Assembly: GCA_019119335.1 (NCBI GenBank)
Contig: DWXF01000053.1
Coordinates: 1 to 43,011, forward strand
Reading direction: 5' to 3'
DNA length: 43,011 nucleotides
Source: Candidatus Flavonifractor merdavium
GTDB lineage: Bacteria; Bacillota; Clostridia; Oscillospirales; Oscillospiraceae
The position numbers were made by a program, and so were the translations under genes. Under the pieces are notes generated by a model. That model ran no database searches and was not told where the DNA came from. It saw only the letters and a program-made list of their open reading frames with translations. Positions 31,440 through 39,087 of the stretch are shown here, piece by piece. How positions within the stretch are numbered: the stretch's first letter is position 1; each line of letters opens with the position of its first letter.

Positions 31440-31614
31440 GGTCCAGCAGAAACGGACAGTGACAAAAGCTCCCCGATGTAGGAAAACAGATTATACCTGT
31501 CCATGATCCGGGACCTCTATGATAAGAGAGGGGCTTAATACGCCTCTCCCCCTAAGGCTTAATCTTTCCTGCAAGGGCTCTTTTTTGTCCTGTCCGTACA
31601 ACCTGGGTAGTTCA
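31440..31614 (+). mobile_element. Left insertion-sequence relic flanking gldA
   Basis: Two blocks match, in the same order, a segment on the other side of gldA. 31440-31490 (GGTCCAGCAGAAACGGACAG and GATGTAGGAAAACAGA) matches 32886-32939. 31553-31614 (TAAGGCTTAATCTTTCC and GGGCTCTTTTTTGTCCTG) matches 33033-33094. The middle differs between copies. No open transposase frame remains. It is interpreted as a decayed insertion sequence of the same kind as the right copy. Confidence 0.5.
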
Positions 31615-31635
31615 CTTTTTTGCCGCAAAAACACA

Positions 31636-31663
31636 TTGACAAAAAAATGTCATGTGATATAGT
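31636..31663 (+). promoter_or_regulatory. gldA promoter with overlapping palindrome
   Basis: TTGACA-16-TATAGT, 50 bases before the gldA ATG. TGACA-N6-TGTCA (31637-31652) is a perfect inverted repeat starting within the -35 box, a likely repressor site. A good AAAGGAGG lies at 31698-31705. Confidence 0.65.
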
Positions 31664-31713
31664 AAACGAGGTGCACACGAGCACCGAGATCATGCACAAA
31701 GGAGGAAGATCCT

Positions 31714-32805
31714 ATGGCAAATATCATCATTGCGCCGGGCCGCTACATTCAGGGCCAGGGCGAACTGAACAACATTGGCAAATACACGCAGCCGCTCGGC
31801 ACGAAAGCCTTCGTGCTCATCAGCGAGTCCGGTTATGGCCGCGTGGGTGAGACAGTGGAAAAGAGCTTTGAAGCCGCTCAGTGCAGCGTTCATTTTGAGT
31901 ATTTCAACGGCGAGTGCTGCAAGACAGAGATCAACCGCCTGAAAGCGCGCTTTGACGAACTCGGCTGCGACGTGTGTGTCGGCATCGGCGGCGGCAAGAT
32001 CCACGACACCTCGAAGGCACTGGCGTATTACGTCAAAAAGCCCGTCGTGGTTGTGCCGACCATCGCGGGAACAGATGCGCCGTGCTCTGCGCTTTCCGTC
32101 ATCTATACGGACGAGGGCGTGTTTGAGGAATACCTGTGGCTGCCCGCGAACCCCAATGTCGTGCTGGTGGATACCGACGTTGTCAGCAAGGCTCCCGCGC
32201 GTCTGCTGGTGTCCGGCATGGGCGATGCGTTGGCCACGTATTTTGAGGCGAAAGCCACGGCGGATGCTGATGCCGCGACCTGTGCAGGCGGTAAAGTGAC
32301 GCACGCCGCGCTCGTCCTGGCCCGTGCGTGTTACGATACGCTGCTGGCTGACGGCCTGAAAGCCTGCCTTGCTGTGGAGCAGCATGTCTGCACGCCCGCT
32401 GTGGAGAACATCATTGAGGCGAATACATATCTGTCTGGCATCGGCTTTGAATCCGGTGGCCTGGCCGGCGCGCATGCCATCCACAACGGCTTTACCGTTG
32501 CGCCCGAAACGCACAAAATGTATCACGGCGAAAAGGTGGCGTTCGGCACGCTCGTTCAGCTTGTGCTGCAGAACGCGGACATGGATCAGATTGAGGAAGT
32601 GCTCAACTTCTGCATGAGTGTCGGCCTGCCCACGACGCTGGCCGATCTTGGCATGGAGAATCCCACCGAGGAGACGCTGCGCACGGTGGCGCAGGCAGCG
32701 GCCGCTCCGGGCGAGACCATCCACAACATGCCTATGGAAGTGACGGCGGACAAGGTCTACGCGGCCATCCTGGCGGCCGATGCTCTTGGCCGTGCATACA
32801 AATAA
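31714..32805 (+). CDS. gldA: Glycerol dehydrogenase (iron-containing/zinc alcohol dehydrogenase family)
   Basis: A 363-residue NAD-dependent enzyme oxidising glycerol to dihydroxyacetone. The Rossmann-like N-terminal domain has GIGGGKIHDTSKA and VPTIAGTDAPCSALSVIY. The metal ligands fit: Asp171 (SGMGDALATYFEA), His254 (GGLAGAHAIHNGF) and His271 (YHGEKVAFGT). The length is typical. Codon choice differs from neighbouring genes by eye: ACG, GCG and AAA/GAA are frequent where neighbours prefer ACC, GCC and AAG/GAG. Together with insertion-sequence relics on both sides this suggests horizontal transfer. It has its own promoter and operator-like palindrome. No dihydroxyacetone kinase is adjacent. 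Confidence 0.95.
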   Translation: MANIIIAPGRYIQGQGELNNIGKYTQPLGTKAFVLISESGYGRVGETVEKSFEAAQCSVHFEYFNGECCKTEINRLKARFDELGCDVCVGIGGGKIHDTSKALAYYVKKPVVVVPTIAGTDAPCSALSVIYTDEGVFEEYLWLPANPNVVLVDTDVVSKAPARLLVSGMGDALATYFEAKATADADAATCAGGKVTHAALVLARACYDTLLADGLKACLAVEQHVCTPAVENIIEANTYLSGIGFESGGLAGAHAIHNGFTVAPETHKMYHGEKVAFGTLVQLVLQNADMDQIEEVLNFCMSVGLPTTLADLGMENPTEETLRTVAQAAAAPGETIHNMPMEVTADKVYAAILAADALGRAYK

Positions 32806-32885
32806 TTACAGAAAACGGCATGATTCCGTTTCCGGACAGACTTTGTCGAATGTCTTTTTCTAACAGTGAACTGGAAAGGCCTGAA

Positions 32886-33094
32886 CAGGTCCAATAAAAA
32901 CGGACAGTGGCAAAAGCCCCCCTGATGTAGAAAAATAGACTGCATCAGGGGGGCTTGTTATGGGAAAACGGAATTATACACATGTCCAGAAGCGGCTACT
33001 ATGCCTTTGTCCGTCGCCAGGATCGGCTCCGCCTAAGCCTCAAGATTTCCCACCAGGGGCTTTTTTATCCTGGCCGCACAACTTGGGGCAGTTC
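32886..33094 (+). mobile_element. Right insertion-sequence relic with IS3-type OrfB fragment
   Basis: It shares two blocks with the left relic (31440-31614). Between them it keeps a short coding remnant, MSRSGYYAFVRRQDRL (32982-33029). The R-S-G-Y-Y-A block is typical of the start of IS3-family OrfB transposases. The frame then leaves transposase similarity. The element is clearly dead. The stretch 32806-33456 otherwise holds no gene I can support. Confidence 0.55.
32914..32956 (+). terminator. Hairpin inside the right insertion-sequence relic
   Basis: AAGCCCCCCTGATG pairs with CATCAGGGGGGCTT around a 15-base A-rich loop. It is followed by GTTATGGG, not a T run. It may act as the gldA terminator or be an internal structure of the element; the left relic has lost it. 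Confidence 0.5.
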
Positions 33095-33393
33095 GCAGTT
33101 CAATCTTGATGGGGGATTTCTTTTTGCGCCCATGACCAAATCGTCTTCTGCATACAATAATCAAAACGCTGTAACCATGGAATGGGAGGGCGGAGCCGTT
33201 TACAAATATGGTTTGCGGTATTCGCAAATGTCCCGCATTCCTGCCATGGAAAAGGTCCAGCTGCTACTGTCTCCTGCGGTGTTCGGACTGCCGTTTGGGG
33301 GACGGTGATTGCCGGAAGCAGTAGATGAGAGTCGCCGTCATATCGAAGTAAATCTCCTTTTGGGGAGTGGATCAGAATCAGTAGTCGGTTGGG

Positions 33394-33427
33394 TGTACTT
33401 GTTTTTGTACAGCCTCGATGATAGAAT
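33394..33427 (+). promoter_or_regulatory. Promoter and operator-like palindrome of the WYL-nuclease pair
   Basis: TTGTTT-17-TAGAAT (33399-33427), 29 bases before the TTG start. TGTAC-N8-GTACA (33394-33411) overlaps the -35 box. WYL regulators often repress their own operon through such sites; binding by the adjacent protein is inference. Confidence 0.5.
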
Positions 33428-33456
33428 GTGGTTATTCTTTGGAAGGAGGGAGTTTC

Positions 33457-34467
33457 TTGTCCACCCATCTGCTTCCTGTTCGGCTATATCAAATTCTGGA
33501 GGAGCACAGTGACCCAGAGCGCCCTCTGTCTATGGGAGAACTGCGCCGCCTGCTTCGGCTGGAGTACGGCCTGACCTGTGACCGGCGGACAGTATATGGG
33601 GCGCTGGATACCCTGCGGCAGGCCGGGTTTGATATCCCGGAGTTCCAGGACAGCGGGGCGGGCTACTATCTGCTCTCCCGGCGGCTGGAGCCGTCGGAAG
33701 TGCGCCTGCTGCTGGACTGCGCCGCCGCCTTTCCCGGAATGGGAGAGCGGCAGTATCAGGACCTGAAAGAAAAGCTGCTCCGGGGGCTGAGCCGTTCCCA
33801 GCGCCAGAGCTGCCGCCCGCTCTCTCTGCCCGCGGTCTATCGGGGGATGAACCGGGAGGTATTACTGGCGGTGGAGGTGCTGGAGGAGGCGATCGCCGCC
33901 GGGCGGCAGGTATCCTTTCAGTATATGGAGTATGGAATGGACAAAAAGCTCCATCCCCGCCGGGAGCGGCCCTACCAGGTCCACCCCTATGGTCTTTGCT
34001 TTGCCAACGGAAATTACTATCTAATCTGCCGATACCTGGGGTATGACAATCTGAGCCACTATCGGGTGGACCGCATCCAGAGTCCTGTCCTGACACAGGA
34101 GCCCGTGGAAGCCCTGCCTCCCGGGCTGGACCTGTCCCGCTATGTGCGGGAGCGGGTCTATCAGATTTCCGGGAAAAGTATCCAGGCCGTTCTGCACTGT
34201 GAGAGCAGCCTGCTCAGCGACATCCTGGACCGCTTCGGTCTGGACACCATGCTCCGCGACAACGGAGACGGTACCTTTGACGCTGTGGTCGCTGCGGAGC
34301 CGGAGGGGCTGAAATTTTGGGCCATACAGTATCTGGAGCGCTGTGAGATCCTGCGGCCCCAGCGGCTGCGGCAGGAGCTGGCTCAAATGCTGCTGGAGGG
34401 CTGGGAGCTCTACCGCTCTTCCTCAATGCCGCTAGCGGAGCATCAGAGTATGGTAGGAGAAACCTGA
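33457..34467 (+). CDS. WYL domain-containing transcriptional regulator
   Basis: A 336-residue protein. The N-terminal winged helix (RLYQILEEHSDPERPLSMGE, then DRRTVYGALDTLRQAGFDI) is followed by the WYL domain: VSFQYMEYG near 153, YGLCFANGNYYLICRYLG near 178, and HYRVDRI near 202. The C-terminal third fits the WCX dimerisation/ligand region. WYL domains sense nucleic acid or nucleotide ligands in several anti-phage systems. The start is TTG 33457, behind GGAAGGAGGGAG; an in-frame ATG 13 codons earlier lies in that site's upstream region. One base separates its stop from the nuclease ATG, so the two are co-expressed. Codon use and location fit an accessory island. Confidence 0.85.
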   Translation: MSTHLLPVRLYQILEEHSDPERPLSMGELRRLLRLEYGLTCDRRTVYGALDTLRQAGFDIPEFQDSGAGYYLLSRRLEPSEVRLLLDCAAAFPGMGERQYQDLKEKLLRGLSRSQRQSCRPLSLPAVYRGMNREVLLAVEVLEEAIAAGRQVSFQYMEYGMDKKLHPRRERPYQVHPYGLCFANGNYYLICRYLGYDNLSHYRVDRIQSPVLTQEPVEALPPGLDLSRYVRERVYQISGKSIQAVLHCESSLLSDILDRFGLDTMLRDNGDGTFDAVVAAEPEGLKFWAIQYLERCEILRPQRLRQELAQMLLEGWELYRSSSMPLAEHQSMVGET

Positions 34468-34468
34468 G

Positions 34469-35821
34469 ATGAACGATGAAGCTAAGTTGGCTGCTGTTTT
34501 TCCCGTGCTGGCGGAGAGTGATCTGCCTATCGGGGAACTGGACATAGAAGTGGCGGCACGTAATTCTCTGCTGCGGAGCGGGATTCATACGGTAGCCCAG
34601 CTGCTGCAGCTGACCCATACGGAACTGGTAGGTCTCTTTCCCAATCGGGGCCTGCCCTTTTACAGCGAGATCATCTCCCGGTTGGCCTGCCTGGCACAGC
34701 CCCCAAAGACTGGAGAAACCAGCCGCACGTATACGGTGAAAAGCCTGTCGGATGGCATCTTGGGGGAAAGCAAGGTGAAAAGATTTAATATCTTTCAGGT
34801 GGCCGGCATCTGGAAATCCGAGGAGATCCACACCCGCATTATCGCGGAGCTGCTCAATCCCAACAGTAAGTTCCATGAAATGGGGACCGCATTTCTGCAA
34901 AAGCTTTTGGACAGACTGGGGCTGAAAGAAGATCTGTCCTTGAAGGAGTCCATTAAGGTAGAAACGGAAGTACATACTGTCGGGGAGGGTAAAGAGAACG
35001 AAAAATGTAAGAACCGGCGCATTGATATGACCATTGAGACCAGGCATTATTATCTGCCCTTTGAGGTGAAGATCTGGGCGGGGGATCAGGAGAGCCAGCT
35101 GTATGACTACTACCAATATGCGTGCTCATACGCGGAACAGCATGGGAAAAACAGACCACCCTGTATTTACTATCTGACCCCTGACGGACACGCACCCAGC
35201 GTTTGGAGCATAAAAAGCAGCACAGGCGATGGCGGACTGGACAACAAAGATTTCTGCCAACTGTCTTTCCGGGAAACTGTCCTCCTCTGGCTGGACGATT
35301 GCATGAATGACACAGACAAGCAGATTTCCGCCGATGTGCTGGAGATTATGCGGCAGCTGCGAGACAATATTGACGCCAACTTTCTGGTCGGTGAGGATAT
35401 CCTGGATGCCGTTCAGCAGGAACTGTCCTGCTATCACATTGAATGGACGGAATGTACAGATAAATATCGTACCTTTACCTTGAAAAAGGAAGGTAACTGG
35501 GAGGTGGCCCTGCGTATCCAAAAGTATTACAGCAAGGTCAAACTGTCCGTGATCTGCGGGCATGTGGAGGATACCGATGATGGGCCGCAGATTAGCTACG
35601 CCGGAAATCGTGAGCGCGAACAGATTCAGCATCTGTTGGAGGATACATTTACCTCTCCCCGGGATTACCTGAAACTCGACGTTGACGCAGCCTGGGACTG
35701 GTTCAGACAATCTCCCACCGCTTCCAAAGGGGATTTCATGAAAACCTTCAAAACATGCGTTTTTGGCCGCCTGGAAAAGTCGGTTCAGGCTCAGCTGTAC
35801 AGAGAAAGCTGCGAAGCCTGA
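34469..35821 (+). CDS. PD-(D/E)XK nuclease (PDDEXK_4-like) with N-terminal RpoA-CTD-like helix-hairpin-helix
   Basis: A 450-residue soluble protein. Residues about 27-72 (ARNSLLRSGIHTVAQLLQL, then ELVGLFPNRGLPFYSEII) follow the pattern of the RNA polymerase alpha-subunit C-terminal domain, a DNA-binding helix-hairpin-helix fold. Residues about 105-330 match PDDEXK_4 (PF14281): EEIHTRIIAELLNPNSKFHE, with Glu127, then RRIDMTIE with Asp186, and LPFEVKIWAGDQESQL with Glu199-x-Lys201. All catalytic residues are present, so it should be an active DNA or RNA nuclease. The C-terminal 150 residues are uncharacterised. It is translationally coupled to the WYL regulator. An anti-phage role is inferred. 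Confidence 0.8.
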   Translation: MNDEAKLAAVFPVLAESDLPIGELDIEVAARNSLLRSGIHTVAQLLQLTHTELVGLFPNRGLPFYSEIISRLACLAQPPKTGETSRTYTVKSLSDGILGESKVKRFNIFQVAGIWKSEEIHTRIIAELLNPNSKFHEMGTAFLQKLLDRLGLKEDLSLKESIKVETEVHTVGEGKENEKCKNRRIDMTIETRHYYLPFEVKIWAGDQESQLYDYYQYACSYAEQHGKNRPPCIYYLTPDGHAPSVWSIKSSTGDGGLDNKDFCQLSFRETVLLWLDDCMNDTDKQISADVLEIMRQLRDNIDANFLVGEDILDAVQQELSCYHIEWTECTDKYRTFTLKKEGNWEVALRIQKYYSKVKLSVICGHVEDTDDGPQISYAGNREREQIQHLLEDTFTSPRDYLKLDVDAAWDWFRQSPTASKGDFMKTFKTCVFGRLEKSVQAQLYRESCEA

Positions 35822-35905
35822 ATCCGGACTATGGGAGGCAGTCTGTTATTTCCAAGCTAGCCTTGCCTCAATCCATAGATATATTGTAATAGGAGGGACG
35901 GTGTA

Positions 35906-37255
35906 TTGATTCAAAAACCAGTTTTGGATCAGATCGGTGAGGTGGTGCGTCTTTGTGAGGACACCGACGGCATTGTCATCGTGAACCGAAATGGGATTGT
36001 AGAGTATCACCGCATCTCGCTGGACAGCTACTGGTGTTCTCAGGAGACAGAGGGGCGCCATATTCTGGAACTCTATCCCGAACTGGACGAGGACAGCAGC
36101 ACCATTCTGCAGGCCCTCAGAACGGGTAAACCTACTTATAATGTATTACAGGACATCAACAACCGGCGGGGCCAACGGGTACTGCTGGAGTCCACCACCA
36201 TTCCCATTGTGGTGGACGGGCAGGTAGAGTGTGTGGTAGATTCCTCCAAGTACCACGCCATTGACCAGCGGGTTATCCGTGGAGACAGCGGGGGACTGTA
36301 CACCCTGGATCATATCATCACTCAGGACGCGGCTATGCTGACCCTGAAGGCGCGCATCCGGGATGTGGCGCCCCTGGACTCCTCCGTGCTTATCTACGGG
36401 GAAACGGGCACGGGCAAGGAGCTGGTGGCCGAGTCCCTCCACAGTGAGGGAAAACGCTCTGGCAAGCCCTTTGTCTCCCAAAACTGCGCCGCCATTCCCT
36501 CCAATTTGCTGGAGAGTCTGTTCTTCGGGACGGAGAAGGGAAGCTACACCGGCGCGCTGACCCGAAAGGGGCTGCTGGAGGAGGCCGACGGCGGTACCCT
36601 CTTCCTGGATGAGATCAACTCCATGGAGATCGGCCTCCAGGCCAAGCTATTAAAGGTATTGGAGGAGAAAAAGGTGCGCCGCCTGGGTGGCAGCCGGGAT
36701 ATCCCCTTCGATGTGCGTATCGTGGCAGCGGTCAACGAGGACCCGGCCAAGCTGATCCGGGAGCACCGTCTCCGGGAGGACCTGTATTACCGGCTGGGTG
36801 TGGTGCGTATCACCCTGCCGCCACTGCGCAAACGGAAGGGGGACATCGCCCTGCTGACCCGCCACTTCATTGATCGCTATAATCAGAAGATGAAGCGGGA
36901 TATCCGGGGTATCAGTGAGCAGGCCCTGCGCCGCCTGGAGCAGTACAGCTGGCCGGGCAATGTACGGGAGTTGCAGAATGTGGTGGAGGGTGCCTATGTC
37001 TCCGCACGGTCCGAGATGCTGTTGGTGGACCATATGGCGGATACCCTGGATCAGGGACTGATGGAGCTGGACCAGGAGCCTGCCGTCGGGGATACCATCG
37101 GAGAGGGCTTTTCTCTGCCCCAGGCCCTGGAGCAGTATGAACGGGAACTGGTGCGCAGGGCCATGGCCCAGTCCACCTCGATCTCCCAGGCTGCCCGCCT
37201 GCTGGGGGTGTCCCGGCAGAATCTGAAGTACAGACTGCAAAAATTTGACCTGTAA
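35906..37255 (+). CDS. Sigma-54-dependent enhancer-binding activator (RocR-like)
   Basis: A 449-residue regulator. An N-terminal PAS-like sensor (residues about 15-115; GIVIVNRNGIVEYHRIS) precedes the AAA+ domain. That domain has Walker A GETGTGKELVAE near 165, the sigma-54-contact loop as GSYTGA (in place of GAFTGA) near 212, and Walker B GTLFLDEIN. SWPGNVRELQNVVEGA is the typical late AAA+ block. A Fis-type helix-turn-helix (SISQAARLLGVSRQNLKYRL) ends the protein. The start is TTG 35906 behind AGGAGGGACGG. It precedes a -24/-12 promoter and three catabolic genes, which are its likely targets. The sensed molecule is unknown; RocR relatives respond to amino acids. Confidence 0.93.
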   Translation: MIQKPVLDQIGEVVRLCEDTDGIVIVNRNGIVEYHRISLDSYWCSQETEGRHILELYPELDEDSSTILQALRTGKPTYNVLQDINNRRGQRVLLESTTIPIVVDGQVECVVDSSKYHAIDQRVIRGDSGGLYTLDHIITQDAAMLTLKARIRDVAPLDSSVLIYGETGTGKELVAESLHSEGKRSGKPFVSQNCAAIPSNLLESLFFGTEKGSYTGALTRKGLLEEADGGTLFLDEINSMEIGLQAKLLKVLEEKKVRRLGGSRDIPFDVRIVAAVNEDPAKLIREHRLREDLYYRLGVVRITLPPLRKRKGDIALLTRHFIDRYNQKMKRDIRGISEQALRRLEQYSWPGNVRELQNVVEGAYVSARSEMLLVDHMADTLDQGLMELDQEPAVGDTIGEGFSLPQALEQYERELVRRAMAQSTSISQAARLLGVSRQNLKYRLQKFDL

Positions 37256-37282
37256 AAAATTTTGCACCGAAAAAAATCTTGC

Positions 37283-37325
37283 GTCATTATGTGACAGATC
37301 CATCCAACAGAAAAGCTGTTCTGTT
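37283..37325 (+). promoter_or_regulatory. Candidate upstream activating sites for the sigma-54 activator
   Basis: GTCA-TTATG-TGAC (37283-37295) and AACAG-AAAAG-CTGTT followed by a second CTGTT (37306-37325) are inverted repeats 80 to 120 bases before the -24/-12 promoter, the usual enhancer distance. Confidence 0.45.
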
Positions 37326-37404
37326 CGCCCGATGAAGGGGGAAAAGACCCTCTTTCCGGCATAAAAGGCGGACAGGACGGCTTTTTTGCGCCGCGGTCAA
37401 AGAG

Positions 37405-37420
37405 TTGGCATATGATTTGC
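37405..37420 (+). promoter_or_regulatory. Sigma-54 promoter (-24/-12)
   Basis: TTGGCATATGATTTGC: the invariant GG (37407-37408) and GC (37419-37420) are separated by exactly 10 bases, and TGGCA and TTTGC match the consensus. It lies about 45 bases before the first enzyme gene and after the activator gene. Confidence 0.88.
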
Positions 37421-37466
37421 CAGTTAAAAAGGCAAAACAAAGCGACAGCAAGAAAGGAAGATGGAT

Positions 37467-39050
37467 ATGCGAAAACTCCGTTACAACGGCGTAGTCACAT
37501 CGATGGATGGCTCCATGAGCCGCTATGAGGCCATCGGTACCCAGGACGGCAAGATCGTGTTTCTGGGTACCAGCCAGGAGGCGCTGGCCCAGCAGTGGGA
37601 TGAAACGGTGGACCTGAAGGGAGCTGCGGTGCTGCCCGGCTTCAGCGATACCCACATGCATCTGCTCCACTACGCCATGTTCCGGCGGAACGTGCCTCTG
37701 TTTGGAGTAAAGACCATCGACGAGGTGGTGGAGCGCTGCAAGGCCCGCATTGACGCGGAGCACCCCGACTACCTCATCGGTATGGGCTGGAACCAGGAGA
37801 CCATGGAGGAGGGGCGGCTGCTGACCAAAGAGGATATGGACCGCATCTCCACTGATATCCCGGTATGTATGCTGCGTACCTGCATCCACATTGCCGCCTG
37901 CAACACGGTAATGCTGGAAAAGATCCGTGCCCTGAAGCATGTAGAGCCCGAGGTCATGGCCCTGGTGGACTTTGAAAACGGCATCCTGCGGGAGAACGCC
38001 GCCCGGCTCTACATGGATGTGCTGCCCCAGGCCGATGATGCCTATGTGAAGCAGCTGATCCGGGAGGGGCAGAGGGAATTGAACGCCGCCGGCATCACCT
38101 GCGTCCACTCTGACGACCTGATGGCCATTGCCGGCATGGACCCTATCCGGCTCATCGGCATTTACCGGGAGATGGAGGCCGACGGAGAGCTGACCGTACG
38201 GGTGTACGAGCAGTGCCTGGTGGAGCCAGAGGACTTTGAACGGCTCAAAGGCGTGCGCAGTGATCCGGCCGACCGGACCAGCCTCTTCCGCACCGGCCCC
38301 CGCAAGCTGCTCCAGGACGGCTCTCTGGGCGCCAAATCCGCCGAGATGATTGACGGCTATGTGGACGAGCGGGATAACCATGGTATTCCGATTTATACAG
38401 AGGAAGAGCTGTGCCGACGCATTCAGGCCGCCCACGACGTACATATGGACGTGGCGGTCCACGCCATCGGTGATCTGGCTTTGAAGAAGGTGTGCGACGC
38501 CATGGAGAAGGCGGAGGGTGCCAACCCCTGGCCGGATCACCGCCACGGCATCGTCCACGCTCAGACCACTACCCCCGCGCTGCTGGAGCGGATGAAGGCG
38601 CTGGGCCTCCAGGCCTATATCCAGCCTATCTTCATTGACGCCGACATGAATATCATCGCTGAGCGGGTGGGGGAGGAGCACGCCAAGGACTGCTACAACT
38701 GGAAGGCCATGCTGGACCTGGGCCTGCGGGTCAGCGGCGGCTCCGACTGCCCGGTGGAGCCCTTCAACGTACTGGACAACATGCGCTCCGCCATTACCCG
38801 GCAGAACCGGACGGGCACCAAGACCTACCTGCCCGAGCAGGCGCTCACCGTGGAGCAGGCTGTCCGCCTCTTTACCTCCGACGCCGCCTGGCCCAGCCGG
38901 GACGAAGCGGTCCGGGGTACCCTGGAGGTGGGCAGGCAGGCCGATCTGGTGGTGCTGGAGGAGGACTTGTTTGACACTGAGCCCAGCCGGTTCCCCCAGG
39001 TCAGAGTACTGGAGACCGTGCTCAACGGAGTTACCGTATATCAGGCATGA
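37467..39050 (+). CDS. Amidohydrolase family protein (Amidohydro_3, YtcJ-like)
   Basis: A metal-dependent hydrolase of about 527 residues. PGFSDTHMHLLHYAMF carries the HxH metal site; RKLLQDGSLGAKSAEM, VAVHAIGDLALKKVCDAME, HRHGIVHAQTT and SGGSDCPVEPFNVLDNM are the expected later blocks, with His and Asp ligands. The substrate is probably an amide or N-acyl compound but cannot be read from sequence. Two ATGs (37461 and 37467) are possible; the second has better spacing from GAAAGGAAG. It is the first gene of the sigma-54 operon, 37 bases before the M20 gene. Confidence 0.93.
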   Translation: MRKLRYNGVVTSMDGSMSRYEAIGTQDGKIVFLGTSQEALAQQWDETVDLKGAAVLPGFSDTHMHLLHYAMFRRNVPLFGVKTIDEVVERCKARIDAEHPDYLIGMGWNQETMEEGRLLTKEDMDRISTDIPVCMLRTCIHIAACNTVMLEKIRALKHVEPEVMALVDFENGILRENAARLYMDVLPQADDAYVKQLIREGQRELNAAGITCVHSDDLMAIAGMDPIRLIGIYREMEADGELTVRVYEQCLVEPEDFERLKGVRSDPADRTSLFRTGPRKLLQDGSLGAKSAEMIDGYVDERDNHGIPIYTEEELCRRIQAAHDVHMDVAVHAIGDLALKKVCDAMEKAEGANPWPDHRHGIVHAQTTTPALLERMKALGLQAYIQPIFIDADMNIIAERVGEEHAKDCYNWKAMLDLGLRVSGGSDCPVEPFNVLDNMRSAITRQNRTGTKTYLPEQALTVEQAVRLFTSDAAWPSRDEAVRGTLEVGRQADLVVLEEDLFDTEPSRFPQVRVLETVLNGVTVYQA

Positions 39051-39087
39051 CGCGGGCAGCCGCGTGGCATAGAAAGGAGAGCTCCCT

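Noticed and set aside
32955-33308. A 117-codon plus-strand frame after gldA
   Set aside because: Only about 16 residues resemble an IS3 transposase; the rest is chance sequence through a dead element.
33100-33468. A 122-codon minus-strand frame upstream of the WYL gene
   Set aside because: Proline/threonine-rich translation without family similarity, and it crosses the WYL promoter.
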